DNA of 64,000 nucleotides. Source: Dipylidium caninum. Its lineage: Eukaryota; Platyhelminthes; Cestoda; Cyclophyllidea; Dipylidiidae. The stretch covers positions 682,001 to 746,000 of the forward strand of contig QEYB01000921.1 of NCBI GenBank assembly GCA_017562135.1, in the 5' to 3' direction. The translations under genes and the position numbers were made by a program. Positions 23,401 through 34,700 of this stretch are shown piece by piece; positions within the stretch are counted from its first letter, which is position 1; each line of letters starts with the position of its first letter. The notes beneath the pieces are model-generated. The model was not told the DNA's origin. It made no database searches and saw nothing but the letters and a program-made list of their open reading frames with translations.

Positions 23401-26400
23401 ATGAATAACATAAAGAAGTCTCCCTCCCTTAAGGCTAAGGACCAACTTATTACAGAAAATATGGAACGACGGTCCTTGAAGCTGTGGAGCTCTCCGGTGA
23501 AGACCTCCTATTATTTTTTTCTTGAATGCTGCTATCAGATCGGATCCTTAATTCGAAACATTCTGAAATACAAACTTACTACATGTCTTTCAGTGTTTAC
23601 ACTTGGTATTCTTTACTTACTGCGAAGTATGAGTGGATCTCACCAGGAAGTTTGTACATAATCATACATGACTTTTTTATAGCTATTTATATACACTGAG
23701 AAGAAGATCATTTGGTATAGTTGGTGGATTCTTTTGGGATTTTTATCGTCATGCGGTTTTGGTTCAGGCCTTCATACCTTCGTGTTGTATCTCGTAATGT
23801 GCATTTTATGATCTACTTATTTATAGGGCCCTTTTATAGCCCAAGTAACGATGAGCGCTTATGTATGTCAATCTCTTGATTTTCCGGAACCCCCCTATCC
23901 TGATGAACTAGTGTGTCCAGGAAACAATAGCACACTTGGCAGTGTTTCTTTTTTCAAGATTGTCCGTAAGGTCCAGATGGAATCCGTATTTTGGGTTAGT
24001 GTTTTACCGAGATGTAGTACTTATTATCATTTTCCTACGCCATTACTCTCAACGATTTTTTAGGGTTTCGGTACAGCCATTGGAGAATTACCGCCTTATT
24101 TCATGGCGCGAGGCTCAAGGCTCTCAGGAAGCATGAATGCTGAAGAAATCGAGCTTTCATCAAACAACACTTCGTCATCTTCCGATGCCGAAACGGACAC
24201 TAATCCCCTTCAACTATCCGATCAAAATTTATCCATATTTCAGCGTTGTGAGGTTATTCTTCAGCGGCTGGTAACTCGTGCTGGTTTTCTTGGCATTTTG
24301 ATCTGCGCTTCAGTGAGTTATTTTTCATGTCTCTTCTGTTTTCTACCGACTTTGGCTACGACATTGTAGTACTTTACGTCATCCGCATGAAATAATTGCC
24401 CTGTTGTTGTGTGAATGGGACTTTACCACCTGCTCAAATAGCGGAACCATTCTTCATTGATCTCTAGGTGCCTAATCCCTTCTTCGACCTGGCGGGCATG
24501 ACCTGCGGTCACTTCCTGGTGCCATTTTCTACCTTTTTCGGTGCTACCTGCATCGGTAAGGCCCTCATTAAGGCACATATTCAGCAGTTCGCCGTGATTG
24601 CAGCGAGTTCCGAGGACCAAATCGACTTACTTGTTGAATATATCGGGCGAGTTTCTAATGCCTTCTTGGCTTTTGCTACTGCTAATTTTCCCTTTCAACG
24701 AATACTTTTATTTTACTCTAAGTTAAATTAAAAATTTCGTCATGTGTGTTGGTGCTAGGTCTCATTTTGGCAGTCCATTTTTCCCTTTTTATTACCTCTT
24801 CCTATCGTTAAGTTAGTCGCCTCTCATCCTATCTCTTCGCAATGTGTCGCTTTACTTCCTCCAACATTTAAGGTCACGTCATAAAACCCTTTTTTTCAAC
24901 TGGTTTTTGTTAGTTCACGTCGACCATCCAACGGCGAGTCGAATGGATGATTGTTTACGATTCACTGTGACTGCCGAAGGAATGTTATTACCACGGCATC
25001 ACTGTCATGATCTCACTGTAGTAAATTAAGTCGCTCTATGCCTAAAACTTCAACTCTCCATTGCGGCCCTCACACATGATTTCTTTATTAACCAACGATG
25101 TGTTTCTTAGTGTTGTACCTTAATGCAAATGAAGACCTTTTGTCCGATGAAAATATGAGATAGAAAAGCTGTCTCTTGGAAAGGTGCCGGCTTAATACGC
25201 TTTCCCACATAAAGTACCGTAGTTACTGATGCTTTTGTTGGTGAGGTGCTTACTCACGAAGAAAATCTAGCTACACATTCTTCAGGCAACATTATCCTCG
25301 GTGATGCCTCTCAACTGAAAGTGTTTCTTTTTTTAGTCATATAGCAGTCTGTAGTGATTATGTTGTTTTGAACTAAACCAATTTGTTTACGCCATACCAG
25401 TTGGTACAGCTATTCGTCGCACTTATATACTGTACACGTGTCACTAACTTGTGAAATGTGGTATCAGACTAGGAAAGGCAATGGTGAATGAGTGACAAGC
25501 TTATACTCTTAAATTGTTGATGCGCTATAAGACGAAGCTTTTTATTCAAGGGTGGGATTTTTTATTTTCATTTCAGGAAGGTTCCTTGGGTGGGCAGTAG
25601 GCTAAAACACCCTTTCATGGAGTACCTTCAGCAGCAGAAAGATAAGTTACAGCAAAAAAAGGTCCCATCGGTATGTACTTGTTATCTATCTATCATTTAT
25701 TACTATTTACTTGGCTTGAAGTATTGTACTAAATTGAAACTATCTCGATAAATATGTCCCATAAACTACTCTCCACAGTTTAAGAAGATCATGTCCTAGT
25801 TTGCTTTGGATCTTCAATCAAACATGGTGCCATTTTATAGCAGCGGATATGAGCATCACTGTAAATCTCATCTCTGTCAGGTACGCTCGAAGAGTCCAGG
25901 TTTTTGTATGTATGTGCCCTATTTATTCTTCATTATAGCCGATAAATGGAGTATTTTAAATAGAAGGAAAGAAAATATAAAACGGAGAATTGAGCTTCTA
26001 AATGGGCGAAATAATGGCGTAGTGGGGTTGCTCCACTCATTCTCCAATCTTCTTCTAATACTTGTAACCCGCATTCGAGCCAACTGTTAGGAACACAGCA
26101 GTGGCGACAAGGTTGTGTCGTCTTCGCTTGTGCTGCGAATCATTCCCGTGGTGAATGCACTAACGGAGAGTCCATAGCTGTGGCTGATTGCAGACTTATT
26201 TTGTAGAATTCCTGCTATAATTTTACTGCTATCATCGTGCACCGCTACAATTGAAATCGCCCCAACTAGGGAACGAGCACCCCCTCCCCCCTCTTTGCGT
26301 TGTACGCACGTTTTCATTATCACGACTGGCTGTCTTAACGCACAGTCTCAGTTGGACTGATCCATTCTGTTTCGACTAACAAACTAAGAGGACTTGGCGC

Positions 26401-26895
26401 TGTATTAAGCACCAAGACAATAATGTTTTTTGTGGCCTTAGCATCGTGTAGCCTGGCTTATTTTAGTTACTTCCTGTTACTACCCCGTGCTAAAAATATA
26501 TCCTAATCTGTGGAAGGATTAAGTCGCAGCAACAGACGTAAACGCTTTTCTCCGGGCCACATCTCTCAGTACGGGCTGCGTACCATGTTGGCCGGAATCC
26601 TCCTCTCCTCTTGTACTGACTTCGTCGACTTTTGGACGCTATACCGACTACCAAGCGATGCTTTGTTTTTTTCCCCTCCCTACCTTTTTAGAGAGATGGT
26701 TGGGTTCAATTTGCAATCACCTTAGTAGTTTCCACGGCAATGCTCGCCTTCATTGTCTCGATAATCAACGCAATGGCACAGAGCAATCATCGCCGAATGT
26801 GCAAACAGCGGGCCAACCAGGGGAAGGCGAAGACGACTTCGAAAGTCTTGTCCGCCCAAAAAGTGAGGAACAGTACACGCACAAAATTGGATTAG
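23401..26895 (+). CDS. VMP1: Vacuole membrane protein 1, 7 exons, 417 aa
   Basis: VMP1 is a multi-pass ER protein with phospholipid scramblase activity, needed for autophagosome formation and ER contact-site turnover. Exons are 23401-23649, 23683-23793, 23827-23994, 24064-24312, 24468-24650, 25581-25670 and 26692-26895. Every intron is phase 0, and two are 33 nt. The protein is 417 aa against 406 in human. Visible landmarks are [13 protein letters not shown], then [27 protein letters not shown], and the VTT/DedA core [18 protein letters not shown] at about 262-279, followed by [18 protein letters not shown]. The C-terminal membrane helix is followed by AMAQSNHRR and a basic tail. The acidic Ser/Thr-rich loop after ARGSRLSGS (roughly residues 222-240) is divergent. 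At exon 6 the acceptor at 25580 keeps frame, while the nearer AG at 25576 does not. The start ATG follows a short leader and gives the expected cytosolic N terminus. Confidence 0.95.
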
Positions 26896-28570
26896 TATAT
26901 AATTCTGGTGGGTGAAATTCGTCAGCTCAAGACTGTCGTGCTCGACACTCTTTTAACAATTCCTTCTTACCAAATTTTCTGTTACGTGTGTATGTGGTTT
27001 CTATCTCCCCTACCTGTAATCTCGTGTAACTGCTCTCCCTCTCTCTCTCCTTTGTACATATGTGTGTGTGCAAACGATTGTGAACCTTCTAGAAGGGCAC
27101 TAAAAGAAGTTCAATCCTCTTGGGGTGACAGTATATACTGCCTCTCCTCGCCTACCGCGAATGTTGTTTTGGATAAGGGGAATTGCGGTTAAGCTGGTTT
27201 GTCAAACGTTCTAACCAACATTTTTTTACGATACTCAGAAGAAACATCTGGCCAGACTAAGCCTCATTACTAAATTCGATCTCATGCAGGCTCCAGGAGT
27301 TCGTAGAGGGAGAAAATGAGTCCGTTGAATGTTCACCTGTGCAATGTCAACACTAAATGTTCCTAGTGTGCCTGTTTATCGTTCAACTTCGACTTTATTG
27401 AAACCGACCAATCATGGACAGGGTGTCGAGCTAAGCCACGAATCGTACTACCCCGCACTTTGCGGCCTGTGGACACTTTCAGGGGCGAACTAATTTACCT
27501 TCACAAGTCAGAACTCTCTGGTCTGCAGAAAGGTGACTGCGAAGATGTAAATCTCTACGTTTGTGCCACGTATTCGACCAGGGTGATGGTCTAGTCAAAT
27601 CAGTCGGGTTATTGCTCGACTTTGTCTCACTTAGTTACTTCAGAGTCAAATTGTTACGGACTCCAGTGCCACCCGAAACGGAAGAAGCACAAAAATTGGA
27701 GATGGGAAAACGCTCCTGTATGGGACAGGAATACAGGTTTCAAAAATACTTCACGTTTTATTGCCCTTCTAATTCGCTCAGGACTTGCCCTCTTCTTCCA
27801 GTGCTGAAACGAAAAGGGAACATTTGGATAACAAATAAAGCAGCCCACACTTAGTACCTCGTCCTTGAGAGAAGCTTTTTTTCTGTGAACGGGCGGGTGC
27901 GGGTGGGTATGGTGCTCAAGAACCATCAGAAGCTACGCCTCTTCTCATCTGACTGAGAACAGCGCCACGTATACATCGCTTGGTGTGTTAGTAAAACCAA
28001 CGTCTTTTCAGTTCAGGCAGCGGATGGTTAACGAGGTGAGCCGAGATTTCGCCTGGTAAATTCGATGCAGTGGATGTCTCAGTCTATCGTTTGATGAAAT
28101 TCTCTGGAATAGGCATTTAACACACACACTGTGACCAAGACGAGGAAGGGTGGGACTGTCAACGCCAGCTCAAACTTTGACCACCAGCTGTGAGTAGGAA
28201 GCTCCTCGGTCGTGGAATTGATTCCACTCACGCTCGACTCGACTGTTCGGCGGCGAGAAGGAGAGTTGTCGAATGCGTCAAGATGCAGCATGTCAAGTCT
28301 GGGTGGATAAAGTGATAGCAATGAATGAGGGTCGACACCCTCTCGACGGACTGAAGACCGTGTGAGCTAAGTCAAAGTGAAGAAGGGGAGAGAGGGGGCC
28401 AGAAGTCACGCCAAGTGGAATTACTTGGAAATGCATAACAAACCTCGTGGGGCACTGACTGTCTAAACAATGATGCAGCGTTGAGTGAGTTTCCGCCAGG
28501 AAATCACTCATCCAAACGGGGAGAGAAGACAGGATGGATTAGGGGACGCGAGCTCGAACGGAGGACTTAC
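26896..28570. other. Region between VMP1 and aquaporin A
   Basis: This holds the VMP1 3' region on the left and 3' sequence of aquaporin A (minus strand) on the right. A minus-strand ORF at 28079-28321 with one hydrophobic segment is listed separately. Short plus-strand ORFs at 26908-27854 show no domain. Composition shifts from AT-rich to GC-richer near 27.3 kb. Confidence 0.4.
28079..28321 (-). CDS. Possible C-terminal exon of aquaporin A, or unrelated ORF
   Basis: The 80-codon minus-strand ORF has a Ser/Arg-rich start (PSRRRTVESS), one clear membrane-length hydrophobic segment (ALTVPPFLVLVTVCVLNAY) and a short polar tail. It lies directly downstream of the last recognised aquaporin A exon, which ends at a strong GTAAGT donor (28571). 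The only good acceptor (CCACCCAG, near 28302) enters the ORF in the wrong phase, so the join is not clean. A seventh membrane segment would be unusual in the aquaporin family. Confidence 0.25.
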   Translation of the reverse strand: MLSLYPPRLDMLHLDAFDNSPSRRRTVESSVSGINSTTEELPTHSWWSKFELALTVPPFLVLVTVCVLNAYSREFHQTID

Positions 28571-31500
28571 CTGCCAGTCCACCGACGGAGTAGGAGTGGT
28601 TGCGGTAGTAGTGGATGTCAGTGAGCCAGGCCTTGGTGCGTAACCAACAGGCATCCTCGGTGAGGACGACCTCGGTGAAAATCACGGCTATCAAACATCC
28701 GATTGCCGGACCAGCAAAGTATATCTGAAGTCAAGGAGGAGATGAAATAAGGGTTAGATCATACACACACACCAGCTTCGTCCCCGCAGGAAGGGCTCAA
28801 CGGGAGGGACGGGGACAGCTCTCCTACGGGGCGAATTCCAACTCGCTGAATCGACACTCGGGAACATTTAAAAATCCTCCATTTCATCAAGCTTTTGGGT
28901 CTGAACGAGGCTGTCAAGTGGAGCTGTTGAGTATATCTGACTGGAGTCAGCAGGGCTTGGCAGTAAAGAAGCGCTTCACTGCCTCGGACGTCGCTCAACT
29001 CGCCAGTCCACGGAACAACAGGACACTACCCATCAGAGAAGCGAGTGCCCTTCGTGTGGATCACTGCTTAAGAGGTACTGCTGGTCGAGATGTGCCCCGC
29101 ATGAGGAGTAGTTGAGCTTCATCGTTATACTGCATTCTTCTAGTATCTTATGAAGCCCAGAGATTAAGCGTGGCCGTTGAACAATGATGAATCTATGCAA
29201 TTTAGCCAATTAAATCCACGATCTGTGGCCGGGAGAGGCTAAATGTGCCGCTAAAAGCCAGTACCCATCGAGGAAATAAGGCGAATGGTCTATTTTAAGC
29301 GTGGAAATCGGACGGAGACCCACTTCGGGGCGCGCCACCCTAGGCGTGGTGGCGTGGAAAGGTTTGGGAAGCATTCATGGAAGAAGCCGATTTTATGCAG
29401 ACACGTAAGGACAAAGGTGAAGTAGTGAAATCCCGACATATGGAAAAGTAAAGTGGCAAGAAGGACTGCCAACTTACCCATAGGTAGTTGAAGTGAGACT
29501 GGAGAATGGCCGCGACAATGCTTCTGAAAGGGTTCATACTTGCTCCCGTGAGATTCTTCTGCTCAAAGTAAACGAAATTAAAGTGCGCAACATGACCCCC
29601 ATTAGGTTGTTTTTAGTCAGAATGATTTGTCGACAATTTAATGAGGTAGTCATTCAGAGGGTAACGACAACTCGTTCTGTTGATAATCATCGTTGCTGGC
29701 GCCGAAGCATTTTTCTATTAGCGATTTCTCCGCCCCTCACGCAAGCTGAAACTAAAATGGTACTGCTTTGCAGTAACCAAAAACACTGCCAAATGGAGGA
29801 ACCAAAGAAAGTGGGGGACAAATACTTCGCTAGTTGGACTGTTTATGCAGAGTTCCACATTGTGACTTTCGACCGGAGGCACCAGTGGCCAGGTTTTTCT
29901 AAGTCGAATCGCTACGGGTAAGGCGATTTCGTGGGCCTGACAGTGCCATCGGTTAAATGCGTTGATATTTTGCAGAGTACGACTGTCCCCGTGCTGGAGA
30001 GGGTGGCAGGAACGACGGGGAGGAGAGGGGGTTAAACAGCCTATACAACAGTGGAGTGAACGCGAAAAGGGCGCGTTAAAATAGCCTGGCCAAATGGCAC
30101 ATCGCCAATTTTAGTGGGGTCAAAAGTCTACCGTCAGCAAGTCAAAATGTCTTCCCGACGCAATTGTCGGCCCGCGAAGGCGGTATGCCACCTCTCGAGT
30201 CTGAAGGGGATCTCCTTTGACACCGGCCGCTTGCAAGCTGTGAACTGTGGCCTTCAACCCATTTCTGGGCAACTACTAATCTGACCATTATGTCCATCGC
30301 AACGGTAGGCTTCATCTCTCTCTCTCTGAATTGGGCGGTAGGTTTGAAGTTTCTCTGTAGAGCCTAATTTCGTCTGTCAGGCTCCCGCGGGACCGTGGAG
30401 CAGCATTAATCTCAAGTCGTGGTAATTTTTCTACGAGGAAATTTGGCATAGGAGCGGAAACTATTATAAGACAGTCCAACTTGGTAAATATACATGTCCT
30501 GTAACTCTGTCTAAGATCATAAGAACCAAAGCCTTATCACTTCGCCAACTTGCTTGCCGTCTCGGTGACTAACCTCAGGGCGCGCAAATTGGTCCACGTA
30601 TTCTCTTTACGAGTCGCCTGAATTACTGGTTGTTAAGCTGTCAACCTGCTCAGTCATTGAGTGCTCTGACCTGAAAATGGTTCTCTTGACCTTGAACTCC
30701 CGGTGTTCGAGTGGAGAATGAGGGCGGGTCCCAAAGCCTCAAATCTTCCCACTCTTCTAGAAGACTGGTGAGGCTATGAGCAAGTCAGCCCTATAAGATC
30801 CTATTCCAAATCACTTTGGCTAGCTTAAATAGACTTCTTTGAAACGGATTCTACACAAGGAGGGCTGACACACTTGAGTCACCACGTCACATTGTCAAAC
30901 AGACGTTTGTACACCCACGCATTAAACAAGCCGCATACACGTGCGTTCCACGGAGTGCTGGGTTTTGCAATCACACGCGCCGTGTCGGCTAACTCCGCCC
31001 CTCTGGCGTCAAGAGACCAACCCTGTCTGATCCAGGCTCTTTACTGTGCGGAGAATGTTCTAATTTACTTTGAGGCTTGAAGAACCGGGCTAATAGACTG
31101 GAAACCGTGCCTACGGTAGTTAGGTTGCTTAGTGTGTCAAAAGGTCATCCCTCTATTGCCCCAAAGTTTCAACTTACAGTGATTATGGTGATGACGAGAT
31201 ACATGAGCATATAAACACAAGCCAGTGTTGATCCGTCTCCCATGGTCCAAATGGGGTCTCTGGCCTCGTCAGTGCCCGTCAGAATGACTATAAGGAGGAG
31301 GGAGGTGATGAGACATTCCAGGCCGACGGCCTGCAGCATTGTGGTCCCATTGCGTGGCAGTGTTACGCCAAAATCGTTAGATAATTTGGCAAAGGGCGAG
31401 ATTGAGAAGGCGAGGGTCATTGCCAGTCCGGCGCCCACAAATTGTCCGGCCCAATAAAATGGCACGTAGAAGAAGGAGATGCGACGAGTTAGCCCGAAGG

Positions 31501-31699
31501 CGAGGGTGATAATGGGGTTGAGTTGGGCCCCCGAGAGGGGGTAGGTCACCCACACAGCGGCGTAGACTAGTCCTGCCACTGCGAGTGCCTCGGAGACTGC
31601 GCAGTAGTTCAGCCGAGAGTCGATGAGGAAGTAGGGTAGGGTGATCATAGCTGAGGCCACGAGCTCGGTGACGAAGAGGCGAGAGAGGAGGAGGCACAT
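28571..31699 (-). CDS. Aquaporin-like channel A (NPI / NPF pore motifs), 3 or more exons
   Basis: This is a major intrinsic protein, a six-helix membrane channel for water or small solutes. Exons in transcript order are 31699 (possibly 31775) to 31178, 29558-29478 and 28724-28571. The first exon encodes helices 1-5 and loop B, with SGAQLNPI (NPI at residues 61-63). The middle 81-nt exon encodes loop E, TGASMNPFR (NPF near 183). The last encodes helix 6, starting IYFAGPAIGCL. Both loop motifs lack the usual third Ala, but the Arg after the second motif is kept. The frame is open upstream of the ATG to an acceptor at 31775, so a 5' exon may exist. Exon 3 ends at a strong donor in phase 1; reading through it stops after about 12 codons. 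Substrate cannot be inferred from sequence alone. Confidence 0.85.
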
Positions 31700-31775
31700 G
31701 TGGCCGCGACAGGATATCTCATTTTTGAGGGTGAAAATGGGAAGACACTCGGCGTGGTGGTTGTTCAGTTCAGAG

Positions 31776-34700
31776 CTGAAGAATAATGGGTAGAGGTGAA
31801 ATTGCGCTTCGTCTACGTTCAGGCCGTCCTAACGCAGCCAGCGTTCAAGCAAGGGCGGCAAGATGTTTTAGTGCGGTTTACTGTCACCATGTATTCTAAA
31901 GGAATAATTTTTCTACTCAAAAATGGGCGACTATTGTCTTATTTCTTTCTCCACTACTGCAAAATCCTACGGCATGCTTTGGAAGGAAAGTGGACCGTCT
32001 AAGTTTGGACGCTCATTCATCCGACTAGTTTGGCGTGGTCCTCCACATTTCTGATTTTTTGTACCCGCTTTTGGCGTGCACAATCAGCCAAACGCGCCAA
32101 TTTATTCGCAAGACGAGTTGGTGAATTAGTTTGTAGTCGACTATCAGAGGACGCCCTATGAAGACTTGAGTGGTCCAGTAGAAATAATAACAGCATGGTG
32201 TTCCACATCTACAACCAAACTTTGAAAGGACTTCATGTCCGTTTATTGGAGTCTTTCCGGAAACAGTGCCAACCAAGAGTCAGCATTCCCTATTTTGGAG
32301 ACAGAAAGGTGTGCCATCCATTCTTCTCTACCCTAGGAAGCGTCATTTTATATTTACCACTTAAAGAAACGTGTTACAGTTTTCCGACTTTGACATCCTT
32401 CCGAGACAACAGCCTACCACACTTCTATTGTATGAGCTTAATTTTAAGGTCGAATTAAAATGATGAATATGAAAAGAAGTGGTAGTCGTGCGCTCCCCGC
32501 TGCCTCTTCGTACCGAGCTCCATCGTGAGCGATTTCGGTCGCTTACTCGAGAGAAAAATTAAGGACGGAGGGTGAGGTGGAACACTTACACTCGTCTCGC
32601 CATACCAACGAGCACCTATCGATCAATTCCCCGGATCAATTCAAACTGGAAGCGTCGGCGGTACACAATTTGTTGACTAAACGGCTGCATAGAGTAATGT
32701 CTGCTTAGCACCTATAATGGAGCGGCACTTTTAACCAACATCGATTGCGCATTGACTTTTTTCTAGGGGGAAAAGCTGAGATGAATTCGTTCTCAGTGAA
32801 TAAGACCGTTTAAAAACATTCTTATATGCTAAATAGTGCGTATCTTGGATATTGTAGGTCGTTAAATTTCAATCAACTTAAACAACCGATGGAGGTCATC
32901 TGTGTAAATACTGCCAGAATACATATGGTGCGACGCGAAAAACCGATTGATTTAAGTAAATCAGCATTAAATACCTCTCATTACTGGGATTTTTCGTCGC
33001 AATTTCTTTAAGACGATTTCCTCGTTGAATAGTTACGGAAAAACCATACTATTAATAGTATTGACAAAAATAAGTAAACGTATTTCATTCACTTAGTTCG
33101 CACAGATATCTTAACTTCTATCATTGTAGCATAAATAAGAACGCAAAAGACATGCCGGTAATTCTGCTCATTTTCTTAACTGTGACATATTCTACCCAAC
33201 TGAAGTCTTTTCATTCCAACTCTTGCAAAAGTAACTAAAACAGAAATATTAGTGTAGAACATAAGAAAATCGATATCCGCTGAACAAGTTTAATAGTGTT
33301 AAGACATCGACAATAGAGACTCGTAGTGTGCCCGTGGTGAGGAAGAAGGAGAAACGTTAACAGAAATTGGATTAAAGGCATCTGCAATTTACATATTCGT
33401 TATCAACAGATGAGGAGACTTAAAGTAAGCTATCCGGCGGCGTGCTTTGCAAACCCATGACCACGCGAGTTGCATAAAACATCTCACTGCCAAAATATTT
33501 GCCCAACCGAAGTTTGTTCCCGTCGTCTTGGTAACAGATTAACTCGCGAAGTGCAGGTGGGAGGACAGACACAGTCACAGGCTGGACACGGTTGTTTCGC
33601 CCTCTGTTCAATGGCCATCGGCAAGTGTTACTAACCTGAATACACCTTTCACTGTCATGTCATTACCTTCTAACTAGGTGATGTAAAAACACTTCTCAAC
33701 GGGGCTATGACAGGGAATCAAAATAACCCTTCGATTGGCAAAAGCCCCACTTTTCCACTCTGCACTGTCAACAGCCAAACTCGAGCATTCAAAAACAAAG
33801 TGAGGCATTAAATTTTCTGCTTTGAGAGTGGTTTGAGCGTGAATTATAATGAGAAAAGGGAGCAGAGGGAGGGAGGAGGAGGGCAGTGATCTTCTTGCAT
33901 GGCATGGAATTGCACTAGCGCATACCTTCTAGAAATGGGAAAATATAATGAGGCCGAAAGGCAACACGAGATGATGCACTTTGCCTGAAAGTGCAATCCA
34001 ACAGTTAAGTGTGCATTTGTCTCCTTCAACCAGGGGTCCTACCCTCTTCACCTGTCAAAAGCAAGTCGTGAATATTCACATGCCGGTGGATTACGTGGTG
34101 GAACAATTTCACAAGGTGATAAGGCAAGATGTCATCTTGATGGGATTAGAGATTGCCGTTGACGAGGTTTCTTCTACCCCGCCTCAGTGACCACGGCGAC
34201 CCACTTCTCGTCGCATATTCAAACTGCGGAATTACTGAAGAAGAATAAAGAGAAGAAGAAGTTCTGTGTGTAGAATAAGTGGTAAGAGGAAATTCACACC
34301 TCAAAATTTTCTCTGGATAAGTGAGGGGGACTTAGAAGAGCCATTTATTTACAAAATCCATCTGCCATATCAACTCAGTGTTTCGAAATGGCCACAGGTG
34401 ATAAGATACTCGTCACTTTCTCACGACTCCTCCTTCAAAAGTCTTAACAATTATTTCGCGAGTTAAACTGCTCTGCTCGAAGCCTAACGCGTGAATCGCG
34501 CCAGATGAAAATGCTGGTGGTATTCGCGTGCTCGCCACCATGATGGGAGCAAAAAAATTTTGGGGACACGTCGTGAGAGAGTGCGCTTAAGCCGTGCAAG
34601 GGAGTGACTCGGGGGAGGACGGTAAGGAGAAAAAAAGGTTTCCAACCCTCGTAATTTGATTTAACCTCGCTTGCATACAAATGAGCAAATGTGACACAGC

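Noticed and set aside
29493..29921. 142-codon plus-strand ORF
   Set aside because: It is antisense to the loop E exon of aquaporin A over its first part and shows no domain.
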